NCBI RefSeq assembly: GCF_028288465.1
Contig: NZ_JAQBNR010000002.1
Coordinates: forward strand, 93,168-157,167
DNA length: 64,000 nucleotides
Reading direction: 5' to 3'
Origin: Ferruginibacter sp.
Lineage (GTDB): Bacteria; Bacteroidota; Bacteroidia; Chitinophagales; Chitinophagaceae
Of this stretch, positions 54,712-62,151 are shown piece after piece. The position numbers and the translations under genes were made by a program. The notes below the pieces were generated by a model. It was not told the DNA's origin. It ran no database searches and worked only from the letters and a program-made list of their open reading frames with translations. How positions within the stretch are numbered: the first letter of the stretch is position 1; each line of letters starts with the position of its first letter.

Positions 54712-55272
54712 ATGATCATTCAACAACCCAACCGCACCGCTTACCGGGTCGAAATGATTTTATCAGGCGTGTTTTTGTTTGCCTGCCTGGTATGCTTCAT
54801 TGTTAATTATTCTATTGATCGTTTCTTTAGCTGGTCATTGTACCCGGCCGGCGCTTTGTTTATGATATGGGCCACCATTACTCCATTTTTGCTGCTGCAA
54901 AAAAATAGAGCAGAAGGTTCATTCATAGCGTTGAGCGTTACCCTGATTCCCTTTTTATTATTGGTGCAATGGCTGGTGCCGGCAAAGGGCTGGTTTTTAC
55001 CATTGGCACTGCCGCTCGCTCTCCTGGTGTTGGCGGGCCTCGGTATATGCCTCTTTGCTTTTCGCTTTATAAAAAACAAATTATACACGGTTGCTGTGGC
55101 CATTTTTGTGTTTGGCGTAGTGGTAAATTATGGTGTCGGTATGGTTGTAAAAAATTATTTGCCCTATTCAGGCATTGATGAAGTTTCCAGGATTTCTACC
55201 ATGGCCGCAGCTGGTATTTTATCATTGCTGCTGGCCGTAGTTGGTTCTCTTAAAACTACTGTACGGCCTTAA
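54712..55272 (+). CDS. Multi-pass membrane protein, unknown
   Basis: About 186 residues from the ATG at 54712 (MIIQQPNRTAYRVEMILSGVFLF); the open frame starts at 54637 but the extra 25 residues are polar and unlike a membrane N-terminus. Six hydrophobic segments span nearly the whole chain, with almost no loops over 10 residues. No family recognised. It is followed by a 242-base gap with only a weak hairpin near the end. Confidence 0.55.
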   Translation: MIIQQPNRTAYRVEMILSGVFLFACLVCFIVNYSIDRFFSWSLYPAGALFMIWATITPFLLLQKNRAEGSFIALSVTLIPFLLLVQWLVPAKGWFLPLALPLALLVLAGLGICLFAFRFIKNKLYTVAVAIFVFGVVVNYGVGMVVKNYLPYSGIDEVSRISTMAAAGILSLLLAVVGSLKTTVRP

Positions 55273-55514
55273 GCACCCGGCATTTTAAAATGCTGCTAAA
55301 AATCACTATCATATTTCTGCTCAACACATTGCCTGCCGAAACACTACCAATAATATTGCTGCATTTCGGTATCGTAACCCTAAGCTTCATTTTGTTTCAG
55401 TGTTTGGCCGCGGCTGGTGGCAAGGGATGTACCCATAAACTATTTGCGCATCCGTGCACCAAGTGCTACCTTAGTAAAGGCGCGTTTACTACTGCGCCAA
55501 TATGAATTAAAAAG

Positions 55515-55970
55515 ATGAACATGAAAAATAGTTGCTTTCTCTTTCTGTTTCTAATGAGTGGCTTTTTTGTTTATGCACAAGCTCGTAAGTTATCCGAACA
55601 GCAGCGACAAGCCATTGCCGGGCTGATCAATCAATACTCGCAGGCCCGCGAACTAAGGGACACCCTGTTGCTAAAAAAGATACTGACTGCAGATATAGAT
55701 CAGCTGGTATCTACCGGTGAATGGAGGGCAGGTATTGGTGAGGCCGTGCAAGGAATGATGAGGAGCTCTGCCAATAACCCGGAGCATAGAACACTTACCG
55801 TGGATAAGATACGGCTGGTAACAGCTAACAGTGCTATAGTAGATTGCCGCTATGAAATCGCCAATTCCAATGGTGATCCCAAAAAAATGTGGAGTTCGTT
55901 TATCGTGGTGGAAAACAAGCATGTTTGGAAAATAGCCGCCATAAGAAATATGTTGCCTGCAGTCCGTTAA
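55515..55970 (+). CDS. Exported NTF2-like (SnoaL/DUF4440-type) protein
   Basis: 151 residues with a signal peptide (LFLFLMSGFFVYAQA). The rest has the cone-like NTF2 pattern: helix QQRQAIAGLINQYSQARELRDT, LLKKILTADIDQL, then strands TVDKIRLVTANSAIVDCRYEIA and WSSFIVVENKHVWKIAAIRNM. Proteins of this shape in Bacteroidota are ligand-binding or isomerase-like; the substrate cannot be inferred. It precedes the TIM-barrel gene by 115 bases. Confidence 0.7.
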   Translation: MNMKNSCFLFLFLMSGFFVYAQARKLSEQQRQAIAGLINQYSQARELRDTLLLKKILTADIDQLVSTGEWRAGIGEAVQGMMRSSANNPEHRTLTVDKIRLVTANSAIVDCRYEIANSNGDPKKMWSSFIVVENKHVWKIAAIRNMLPAVR

Positions 55971-56085
55971 TTGAGATGAATTTAATTTGGCTGTACCGTT
56001 TTAATTTAGTGCCGGTGTTGCTTCTTTTTTAAGCCCTGCGGATACCTGTTAAAATAGTTGTATTTTAATTTTTCAATTAACAAAT

Positions 56086-57018
56086 ATGTTGAATAGACGA
56101 GACTCTCTTAAATTATCCGCTGCGTTAGTTGCAGGTATATTTATTCCCGCATCAGTCAGAGCCACCGTTACTGCGCCGCAAGGCCCTTTCCGGTTTTGCC
56201 TCAATACAAGCACCATCAGTGGCCAAAACCCGGGACTGCTGCGTGCTATAGACATTGCTTCCACAGCGGGTTACGATGGTATGGAGCTTTGGATAAGTGA
56301 TATCAGGGCCTGGCTTAAACAGGGAAACACGCTACAGTCATTGGCAGCTTATCTTTCATCAAAAAATATAGTGGTAGAAAATGCGATCAGCTTTACCGCA
56401 TGGATGGTGGATGACGAGGCGCAACGAAAAGCGGCATTGACAGAGCTGGAAGAGGAGATGAAAATAATGGCTGCTATCGGTTGCCATCGCATTGCTGCAC
56501 CCCCGGTCGGTCTTAATAAAAATCAACCGCTCGATTTTCAAAAAGCTGGGGCCCGCTACCGGCACATACTGGCATTGGGGCGACAATACAATGTAATGCC
56601 GCTACTGGAATTCTGGGGAGCGTCTGGTACATTGTATAACCTAAGCCAGGCGATGGCCATCGCCGCTGCGGCCAACGATAAAGATGCCCGTATACTACCA
56701 GATGTGTATCATCTATTTCGTGGCGGCTCCGGCTTTGAAGGATTAAGTCTTTTAAACGGCAAGGTGATTGACATAATTCACATGAATGATTACCCTGCTG
56801 CCAAACCTGTGGCTGAACAAACGGACAGTGACAGGGTATACCCCGGCGATGGTGCTGCGCCACTTAAACAAATACTGCGTGACCTGAAAAACATCGGTGG
56901 TACCAAAGTCCTTTCGCTTGAATTGTTTAATAAAACCTATTGGGGCCAGGACCCGCTGGTTGTCGCCACCACCGGGTTACAAAAAATGCAATCTCTGGTG
57001 AAGGAGGTGATGGGTTAA
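56086..57018 (+). CDS. Tat-exported TIM-barrel sugar isomerase/epimerase-like protein
   Basis: 310 residues with a twin-arginine signal (MLNRRDSLKLSAALVAGIF). The AP endonuclease 2 / xylose isomerase-like TIM barrel shows acidic and His residues at strand ends: GYDGMELW, PLLEFWG, LPDVYHLF, IIHMNDYP and LSLELFNK, a likely divalent metal site. Exported members of this family take part in the elimination and hydration steps of 3-keto-glycoside cleavage. The presence of Gfo/Idh/MocA and DUF1080 genes nearby supports such a role, but it is inference. Confidence 0.83.
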   Translation: MLNRRDSLKLSAALVAGIFIPASVRATVTAPQGPFRFCLNTSTISGQNPGLLRAIDIASTAGYDGMELWISDIRAWLKQGNTLQSLAAYLSSKNIVVENAISFTAWMVDDEAQRKAALTELEEEMKIMAAIGCHRIAAPPVGLNKNQPLDFQKAGARYRHILALGRQYNVMPLLEFWGASGTLYNLSQAMAIAAAANDKDARILPDVYHLFRGGSGFEGLSLLNGKVIDIIHMNDYPAAKPVAEQTDSDRVYPGDGAAPLKQILRDLKNIGGTKVLSLELFNKTYWGQDPLVVATTGLQKMQSLVKEVMG

Positions 57019-57212
57019 TGAATATTTTCCCGCAAAGCTATTCAGGTAAAAGGTTATTGCCCCATGCTAAAAAAGAGATTGAGCCTTCATGATTGAGATG
57101 CTAATGCGGTTATACATTGAACCGGTATCCAATTAGCTTGTCAATTTGGGTAGAAATTGTTTTATCCTGCATTTGAAAAAAGATAAAAGACCAAATAGTT
57201 TACACGGTTAAA

Positions 57213-57860
57213 ATGCCATACGATCCAAACAAACATCACCGCAAAAGCATCCGCCTGAAAGGATATGATTATTCGAAAGCAGGGTTGTATTTTATAACCA
57301 TTTGTGTGCAAAACAGAAAATGTTTGTTTGGGGAAATTATTGAAGGCGAAATGATATTGAATGATCCAGGAAAAATGGTATATAACGAATGGATAAACAT
57401 AGCGGAACGGTTTACCAATATTCATTTGCATGAATTTATTGTGATGCCCAATCATTTTCATGCCATTATGGAAATCGTAGGGGCAACCCTCGTGGTTGCC
57501 CAAAATACGGTTGATCAAAATGGGATTGATGATTTGGAAATGGGGCAACCACAAGGGATTGCCCAAAATACGGTTGATCAAAATGGGATTGATGATTTGG
57601 AAACGGGGCAACCACAAGGAATTGCCCCTACCACCAAACCAAAAACCGTTGGTGATATTGCGGGTGGATTTCAATCCATTGTAACGGTGGAATATATCCG
57701 TGGCGTAAAACAATTGGGTTGGCAACAATTTAATGGAAAATTGTGGCAACGTAATTATTATGAACATATCATTCGGGATGAATTATCCTATCACCGCATT
57801 TCGAATTACATAATCAACAATCCCAAAAACTGGAAAGATGATAAATTCCATAGTCAATAA
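57213..57860 (+). CDS. REP-associated tyrosine transposase (RAYT, Y1_Tnp)
   Basis: A 215-residue single-strand transposase of the IS200-like Y1 family. HUH motif in IVMPNHFHAIM (about residue 88), early YSKAGLYFITICVQNRKCLFGEI, and a C-terminal helix NYYEHIIRDELSYHRISNYI bearing the catalytic Tyr. RAYTs are linked to scattered palindromic repeats. Between HFHAIME and PTTKPKTVGDIAGGF the protein has a two-fold repeat (NTVDQNGIDDLE-GQPQGIA) created by a 63-base tandem duplication that contains palindromes. It lies at the border between the carbohydrate region and the integrated element. Confidence 0.88.
   Translation: MPYDPNKHHRKSIRLKGYDYSKAGLYFITICVQNRKCLFGEIIEGEMILNDPGKMVYNEWINIAERFTNIHLHEFIVMPNHFHAIMEIVGATLVVAQNTVDQNGIDDLEMGQPQGIAQNTVDQNGIDDLETGQPQGIAPTTKPKTVGDIAGGFQSIVTVEYIRGVKQLGWQQFNGKLWQRNYYEHIIRDELSYHRISNYIINNPKNWKDDKFHSQ
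57479..57628 (+). repeat. Palindromes and 63-base tandem duplication inside the RAYT gene
   Basis: Two copies of a 63-base unit (57501-57563 and 57564-57626) differ at two bases. Each ends in GGGGCAACCACAAG followed by GGATTGCC or GAATTGCC. A first palindrome (GGGGCAACC...GGTTGCCC, 57479-57500) lies just before. All three have the GGGCAACC/GGTTGCCC form of REP-like elements and are kept in frame, so the transposase has absorbed palindromes into its coding sequence. Confidence 0.75.
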
Positions 57861-58098
57861 TTCGTATTGCATAACAGAATGGGTAGCTAATTATTTATTT
57901 GCAAAAAAGATGTGCCAGATTGTAAAAAGGAATGAAGTCAGGCTACCTAGTAGCTAAAATAGTACAAGTGATAAAATTGAAGTAATTATTCAATGTTTTA
58001 ATGGATAGCAAACACCAGGTTTTTAATGGCCATGCGGTGAAATAAAAGATTCCTCTTCATATTACTGAAAGCAATCGACAGTAAAATCGGACAAACAA

Positions 58099-58132
58099 AA
58101 AAGCCTTGAAAGTGAACACTATCAAGGCTTTT
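58099..58132. terminator. Strong hairpin terminator left of the integrase
   Basis: Arms AAAAGCCTTGA (58099-58109) and TCAAGGCTTTT (58122-58132), extended inside by AGTG/CACT, form a long stem with an AA loop and T-runs on both strands. It may have ended a host transcript on the minus strand before the element arrived. Confidence 0.75.
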
Positions 58133-58142
58133 ATAATTTACA

Positions 58143-58163
58143 AGTACTCGGGATGGGAGTACT
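58143..58163. other. Candidate attachment site (possible tRNA 3'-end remnant)
   Basis: AGTACTC (58143-58149) and GAGTACT (58157-58163) flank GGGATGG. On the minus strand CTCCCATCCCGAGTACTT recalls a tRNA T-arm and acceptor end, followed directly by the terminator at 58132-58099, as expected where an element has entered the 3' end of a minus-strand tRNA gene. No full tRNA is in the window, and the matching copy would lie beyond the right edge. Tentative. Confidence 0.3.
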
Positions 58164-58333
58164 TTATGGTTGGTTTAGTTTTGTTTAGATTTCTTTACAT
58201 TTTCGCAAAAGCCCAGTATAATCAATACTTTCAGAGGATATCAAAAAGATTGTAAAACAAACAAAAAAAGAGAAAAACGTCCCCCCAAACGTCCCCTGAG
58301 AATTTAACTGCTATATTTGAAAAAAAATTCTCC

Positions 58334-59560
58334 ATGCCTTCTACCACATTTGTATTAAAAGAACCTACCAGCAAAGAGGAAACTCTGGTTTATTTAATTT
58401 TCCGTTTCAATAACTCAAAATTGAAATACTCGACCGGCCAAAAAATACTTTCCAAATTTTGGAATACCGAAAATCATCGGGCAAGAGAAACAAAACTTTT
58501 TAAAGATCATCTTGAATTCAACACATCCCTGAATGACTTAGAAGCCTTTATAAACAGCCGCTATAGAACCCTTGTAAATGATGGCGAGAAAATAAACGTT
58601 GAAATTCTGCGAAGCCTTATTGATCAAAAGTTAGAGAAAAAGAATACTGTGTACACCAAACTTTTAATCCCATTTATTGAACAGCTTATTTCACAAACTA
58701 CCAAAGGAAAAAACACGGTAAAAAATTATGAACAGACAAAAAAGAAACTGTCTGAATATGAAATTGCCTATAAATTAAAATTGAAGTTTACTGATATTGA
58801 CCTCGACTTTTACAACACCTTTTACAACTTCTGTACTGGCCGTGGTTTCAGTACAAACACTATCGGAAATTTAATAAAGAACATCAAGGTTTTTATGAAT
58901 GAAGCCTTAGACAGAAAACTTCACAATAACGTTGAGTATAAAAACAAACGTTTTAAAACAGTAGAGGAAGATTCAGAAAATATCTATCTGGCAAACAAAG
59001 AAATTGATATTTTATACAATCTAAACTTAGAGGCAAACAGTAAACTTGATAAAGTAAGAGATGTATTTATCATTAGTTGCTTCACTGGGCTGAGGTATTC
59101 GGATTTAATCAAACTGACTGATGATAATATCATCGACCACCATACAAAACTAAAAATTCAAACAGAAAAAACCGGCGAGGTTGTTATAATTCCATTACAT
59201 CCCTATATCCGGCAAATTATAATTAAACATAAAGGTGTTCCAAAATATGAAATCAGCAATCAAAAAATGAATGACTATTTAAAAGATTTGGGAGAGCTGG
59301 CTGGACTCAATGAGCAGGTTCTGATATCAGGCACCAAGGGAGGAATAAAAATATCAGAAAGCCAGGAAAAGTATAAACTCATTACGATGCATACAGCCAG
59401 ACGGTCTTTTGCAACCAATGGCTACTTAATGCAAATACCGGCAATTTCACTAATGAAATTAACTGGACACAAAACTGAGAAAGCATTTTTAAAATACATA
59501 AAAATTAGCCAAGAAGAAAACGCTAATAAATTAATTAACCACCCATTTTTTAATTTATAA
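58334..59560 (+). CDS. Tyrosine recombinase / integrase (Bacteroidota type)
   Basis: 408 residues. N-terminal arm-binding region (about 1-100), SAM-like core-binding domain (about 105-210) and catalytic domain (about 220-400). Catalytic residues are visible: Arg in CFTGLRYSD (about 252), HxxR in MHTARRSFAT (about 353-356), His in LTGHKTEKAF (about 378) and the Tyr nucleophile in FLKYIKIS (about 386). It should integrate and excise the element occupying the right end of the window. Confidence 0.94.
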   Translation: MPSTTFVLKEPTSKEETLVYLIFRFNNSKLKYSTGQKILSKFWNTENHRARETKLFKDHLEFNTSLNDLEAFINSRYRTLVNDGEKINVEILRSLIDQKLEKKNTVYTKLLIPFIEQLISQTTKGKNTVKNYEQTKKKLSEYEIAYKLKLKFTDIDLDFYNTFYNFCTGRGFSTNTIGNLIKNIKVFMNEALDRKLHNNVEYKNKRFKTVEEDSENIYLANKEIDILYNLNLEANSKLDKVRDVFIISCFTGLRYSDLIKLTDDNIIDHHTKLKIQTEKTGEVVIIPLHPYIRQIIIKHKGVPKYEISNQKMNDYLKDLGELAGLNEQVLISGTKGGIKISESQEKYKLITMHTARRSFATNGYLMQIPAISLMKLTGHKTEKAFLKYIKISQEENANKLINHPFFNL

Positions 59561-59583
59561 ATTGCCAATTAAACTATTCTCTT

Positions 59584-59961
59584 ATGAACTTAAATATTAC
59601 TGACGTCGAAATATTCCAGTTATCTGAAAGGATAAAAAATTTGGAAGATTTAGTAGTTAAAAAAAATAAAAAAGCTGAGGCAACCAGAGCTCAAAAAATG
59701 TTACTATTGAAACATACAGGTATTTTAGAAATAATCATAGGCTTTAAAATACAAAAACAATACAAGGCAAAATTTTTATCTGTTCTACTTAATTGTGACG
59801 AAACTAATCTTGAAAATGATTTGAGTTTTATAATGAATGATAACCCTAAACTCAGAAATAAAAAAGACTATGAATTCCTGATTAAAACTTTCGACGAATT
59901 AGGCATGGCAGACAAAAAGAAAGAAGTAGAAGAATTTTCAAAAAAAATTCCAACAAAGTAG
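59584..59961 (+). CDS. Small charged protein of the integrated element, unknown
   Basis: 125 residues, rich in Lys, Glu and Asn, mostly predicted helical, with a likely coiled coil near the start (FQLSERIKNLEDLVVKKNKK). The middle HTGILEIIIGFKIQKQYKAKFL and the C-terminus TFDELGMADKKKEVEEFSKK are unfamiliar. It lies 23 bases after the integrase. Its place suggests an accessory or regulatory factor, but nothing in the sequence shows it. Confidence 0.6.
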   Translation: MNLNITDVEIFQLSERIKNLEDLVVKKNKKAEATRAQKMLLLKHTGILEIIIGFKIQKQYKAKFLSVLLNCDETNLENDLSFIMNDNPKLRNKKDYEFLIKTFDELGMADKKKEVEEFSKKIPTK

Positions 59962-60024
59962 TTACTTCTCTGCATTACAGCTTTGAATTTTGAATTCAAT
60001 TTGCCGTTATAAAACAAAGGCAAA

Positions 60025-60327
60025 ATGAGTAAAATTATTTTAGATGGAATTGATCTGGATGAACTGTTAGAGAAGATTAGTGAGATAATTGAGGCTAAAC
60101 TAAATAAAGCAAAAAGTAATCGTAAAAAAGCTGATGATACTGGCTTACTATCTCGCAAAGAAGTTTGTAGACTTTTAAAAATTTCGCTACCCACCCTCTC
60201 TGAATACACAAAATTAAATTGGTTACAATCTTACAAGATTGGAAACCGTGTACTTTATAAATCCGATGAAGTCGAAGCTGCAATTGATAATGTATGCAGC
60301 AACAAAACAAAAAAATATACTAACTAA
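60025..60327 (+). CDS. Excisionase-like helix-turn-helix protein
   Basis: A 100-residue protein with a MerR/excisionase-type winged HTH (HTH_17) in LLSRKEVCRLLKISLPTLSEYTKLNWLQSYKIGNRVLYKSDEV (about 48-85). An acidic N-terminus precedes it (DGIDLDELLEKISEIIEAKL). Such proteins commonly direct excision or control integrase expression. It lies two genes downstream of the integrase on the same strand. Confidence 0.85.
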   Translation: MSKIILDGIDLDELLEKISEIIEAKLNKAKSNRKKADDTGLLSRKEVCRLLKISLPTLSEYTKLNWLQSYKIGNRVLYKSDEVEAAIDNVCSNKTKKYTN

Positions 60328-60413
60328 AATCCCTCGATTTCGGAAGTACCACACTCCGCAAAAAATCAAATCCCATCATCTTAAAAAAATAAACAGTTAC
60401 ACCTCACATTAAA

Positions 60414-60454
60414 AATGCTAAGAATGCTGTTACTTTACTAATTATTTTAGCATT
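60414..60454 (+). promoter_or_regulatory. Hairpin abutting a start codon
   Basis: AATGCTAA (60414-60421) and TTAGCATT (60447-60454) are perfect 8-base arms around a 25-base loop, and the ATG at 60455 follows immediately. In RNA the stem would cover the ribosome-binding region of the 89-residue gene. Possible translational control; chance is not excluded. Confidence 0.35.
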
Positions 60455-60724
60455 ATGCAGTGGGTTATAGATGTTTCATATAATAGTAAGCAATACTTAC
60501 TAAAAGCAGATTTAGAATATAAAGATGACCAAATAGTTAAAATCCGGGTGCATGGCATGACGGGCAGTGTGCTACTTGAAACTGAATATAACAGATTTTA
60601 TGAAGGCAAACTGAGTTGGAAGTTTCTGGAAGGTGGCATGAAAAATTACGGACATGATACTGTGCGTTTGCAATTTGATATTATAGCTTGCCTGGAATAC
60701 TATGTCATAAATGATTTGAAATGA
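60455..60724 (+). CDS. Small hypothetical protein of the integrated element
   Basis: 89 residues, no signal peptide. The first half is strand-rich (VIDVSYNSKQYLLKADLEYK, QIVKIRVHGMTGSVLLETEY), the second half mixed, ending in LQFDIIACLEYYVINDLK. Not recognised. It lies between the excisionase-like gene and the long structured non-coding stretch. Confidence 0.5.
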   Translation: MQWVIDVSYNSKQYLLKADLEYKDDQIVKIRVHGMTGSVLLETEYNRFYEGKLSWKFLEGGMKNYGHDTVRLQFDIIACLEYYVINDLK

Positions 60725-61448
60725 CTAGCGTTTAATTAAATCTTGACTTAAAATGTGGCTATAAATTTTAGGGTGTTTAAAAGCCCTTTTCTTAAATTGC
60801 AAGAGCAATATTTTTGCTAAGCATATCTCTAAAAAAAACCTCAAAATTCGAAACACAAAATTTCAAAATTTTTGAAGGGTGCCCTGATCATTTTGTCGGC
60901 AAAAAATCAGAGGTCAAAAACTCTTTTTTTAAACATACATGAAAAACCGTTCCCTGTCTCTCTCTTAAAATACAATCAGACGAACAGAAACGACCCTTCC
61001 TTTAATTATCACCTCTGCACCTTGGTGATTCCCTTACTATGATAAAAATAACCTCCTGACGATTACCGGACGACGTAAGCCCGTTTTCGCAGAAAACTGT
61101 ATTTGGGCTTTGGTCGGAAGTGTAATAACATCGACCAAGTCGTCCGGTAATAGGATACACACAACAAGCGATTTTTCGCTTGTAACCCTCTCCCACAAAT
61201 CGTTTCAGATTTGGTATTATTCAAAACACGTATTTGTATTTTGAGCCCCCTACTTTTTTTTTCACGTTTCACCCAAAAATGGCAGGTTTGACCCCGAAAA
61301 AATTCGCTTTTTTTTGCTCTAAAAAGCGCAAAATCTGGAAGCAGTTGAAAGGCTTTTTTTCTATTTTTTGAGGGGTCAAAATGTAATGTCAAACCGCTGA
61401 TTTTTTTAGTACATCCGAAAGGGAATGCAGACAAATGATTGTTCAAAA
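60725..61448. other. Structured non-coding stretch of the integrated element
   Basis: 724 bases without a convincing gene, rich in poly-A and poly-T runs. It contains the cloverleaf-like unit at 61062-61151 and a second nested inverted repeat: TTTGACCCC (61287-61295) with GGGGTCAAA (61372-61380), enclosing CGCTTTTT (61305-61312) with AAAAAGCG (61321-61328). It lies directly downstream of the zinc-ribbon protein gene. Candidates are an origin, a transfer origin, or a structured RNA made from the minus strand. Confidence 0.6.
61062..61151. ncRNA. 90-base multi-branched inverted-repeat unit
   Basis: Outer stem: ATTACCGGACGAC (61062-61074) pairs perfectly with GTCGTCCGGTAAT (61139-61151). Inside, arm 1 is AAGCCC (61077-61082) with GGGCTT (61105-61110), enclosing GTTTTC-GCA-GAAAAC (61083-61097). 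Arm 2 is TGGTCG (61111-61116) with CGACCA (61132-61137). About 31 base pairs in 90 bases make a chance origin unlikely. It may work as folded single-stranded DNA (transfer or replication origin, recombination site) or as RNA; the type given here is provisional. Confidence 0.5.
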
Positions 61449-62057
61449 TCACTTCCATAGAACTCTCTTCAAAGGTGTTTCGTTTAATTTTTTCCCAAGC
61501 CTGTCTTTAAGGTTATGCATGTCTTCTTCGTTTGTCGATATAAAGGAGAAACAAGATTCCTGGGCACATAACTTTTGATACTCCCTTTCCTTAATTTCCT
61601 GCTTGATTTTATAACTACTATCATTTAAACCAAAGTGCTCGAGAATTATATAGTTTCCCTTGTGATCATCTATGACGAAATCTGGACGAATGTCATTATC
61701 TCCTAGACGCATGGCCGGCTCATACTGGAAATTAATATTGTTGGCGGTAAAGAAATAACAAATAAGCAATTCGCTTTTAGATTTCACCCTCTGTGAATTG
61801 AAATAATATTTCCCTTCAAATTTTTCTTTAAACTCAACCTCCTTTTTATTCTTTACATATTCTATACTCTGCAGTTGCTTTTTCCCTTCAAATTTTTCTT
61901 TCCAGTGAGGTCTGCATAATGTATGACCTTCGGGAACTTCTGTTCCGCAAACTTCGCATTTCGGCTTTTGTTTTTCCTTTTCTGTACATTCCCAGCATAA
62001 CGCAAACCAAGGCTTTTTAGGTTTTCCGCAGATTGGGCAAATGGCTTTATCAATCAT
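61449..62057 (-). CDS. Zinc-ribbon protein with PD-(D/E)XK nuclease-like domain
   Basis: 202 residues. Two Cys/His knuckles open the protein: CPICG...LCWEC (about 7-25) and CEVCG...HTLCRPH (about 34-51). After a Lys-rich linker, about 85-190 resembles a PD-(D/E)XK endonuclease: SKSELLICYFFTANNINFQYEP, the core Asp in IRPDFVIDD, and ILEHFG, a Glu-His pattern seen in nuclease domains near helicases. Predicted metal-dependent DNase with a DNA-binding zinc part; not tied to a named family. It diverges from an XRE regulator over 94 bases and is followed by the structured stretch. Confidence 0.65.
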   Translation of the reverse strand: MIDKAICPICGKPKKPWFALCWECTEKEKQKPKCEVCGTEVPEGHTLCRPHWKEKFEGKKQLQSIEYVKNKKEVEFKEKFEGKYYFNSQRVKSKSELLICYFFTANNINFQYEPAMRLGDNDIRPDFVIDDHKGNYIILEHFGLNDSSYKIKQEIKEREYQKLCAQESCFSFISTNEEDMHNLKDRLGKKLNETPLKRVLWK

Positions 62058-62074
62058 AGTTTAAAATTTGGTTT

Positions 62075-62111
62075 CAAATATAACGACAAAAACAAAATTT
62101 GCGTACTATAG
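62075..62111. promoter_or_regulatory. Promoter of the zinc-ribbon nuclease gene with C-box-like palindrome
   Basis: On the minus strand TATATTTG (62082-62075) matches the TAnnTTTG -7 box, 18 bases before the ATG. About 21 bases upstream of it lies the palindrome ACTATAGT (62104-62111), followed on the plus strand by CTACAGT. GACTATAGT-type sites recall operators of C proteins in restriction-modification systems, so the XRE protein may bind here. Confidence 0.45.
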
Positions 62112-62151
62112 TCTACAGTTAAAATCGGCTTTAATATTCATTTTCGATCAA

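Larger units (their letters stand above)
57861..58333. other. Boundary region between RAYT gene and integrase
   Basis: No gene is seen in these 473 bases. They hold the strong terminator at 58099-58132 and the candidate attachment palindrome at 58143-58163. Base composition becomes more AT-rich toward the integrase, which fits the left end of an integrated element. Confidence 0.5.

Noticed and set aside
55290..55505. Small open frame between the membrane protein and NTF2-like genes
   Set aside because: 71 codons with an irregular composition, no neighbour logic and no recognised domain. A weak GGCGC/GCGCC hairpin near its end is a better reading of the gap.
57162..57767. Minus-strand open frame of 201 codons across the RAYT gene
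   Set aside because: It is the antisense of a clear transposase and owes its length to the in-frame palindromic duplication.
57213..57860. Assigning the GTACAAG repeats to the RAYT in this window
   Set aside because: The palindromes inside the RAYT gene (GGGGCAACC type) do not resemble the GTACAAG repeats, and no repeat copy was found at the RAYT flanks. The link is not supported.
60725..61448. Retron or group II intron in the structured stretch
   Set aside because: No reverse transcriptase is encoded in the element as far as it is visible, and no typical domain V or msr/msd layout was recognised.
61063..61458. Minus-strand open frame of 131 codons overlapping the end of the zinc-ribbon gene by 10 bases
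   Set aside because: It translates the inverted-repeat DNA and poly-T runs, has a biased Lys/Arg/Phe composition and matches no family. The structure explains the region better than a protein, though translational coupling cannot be excluded.
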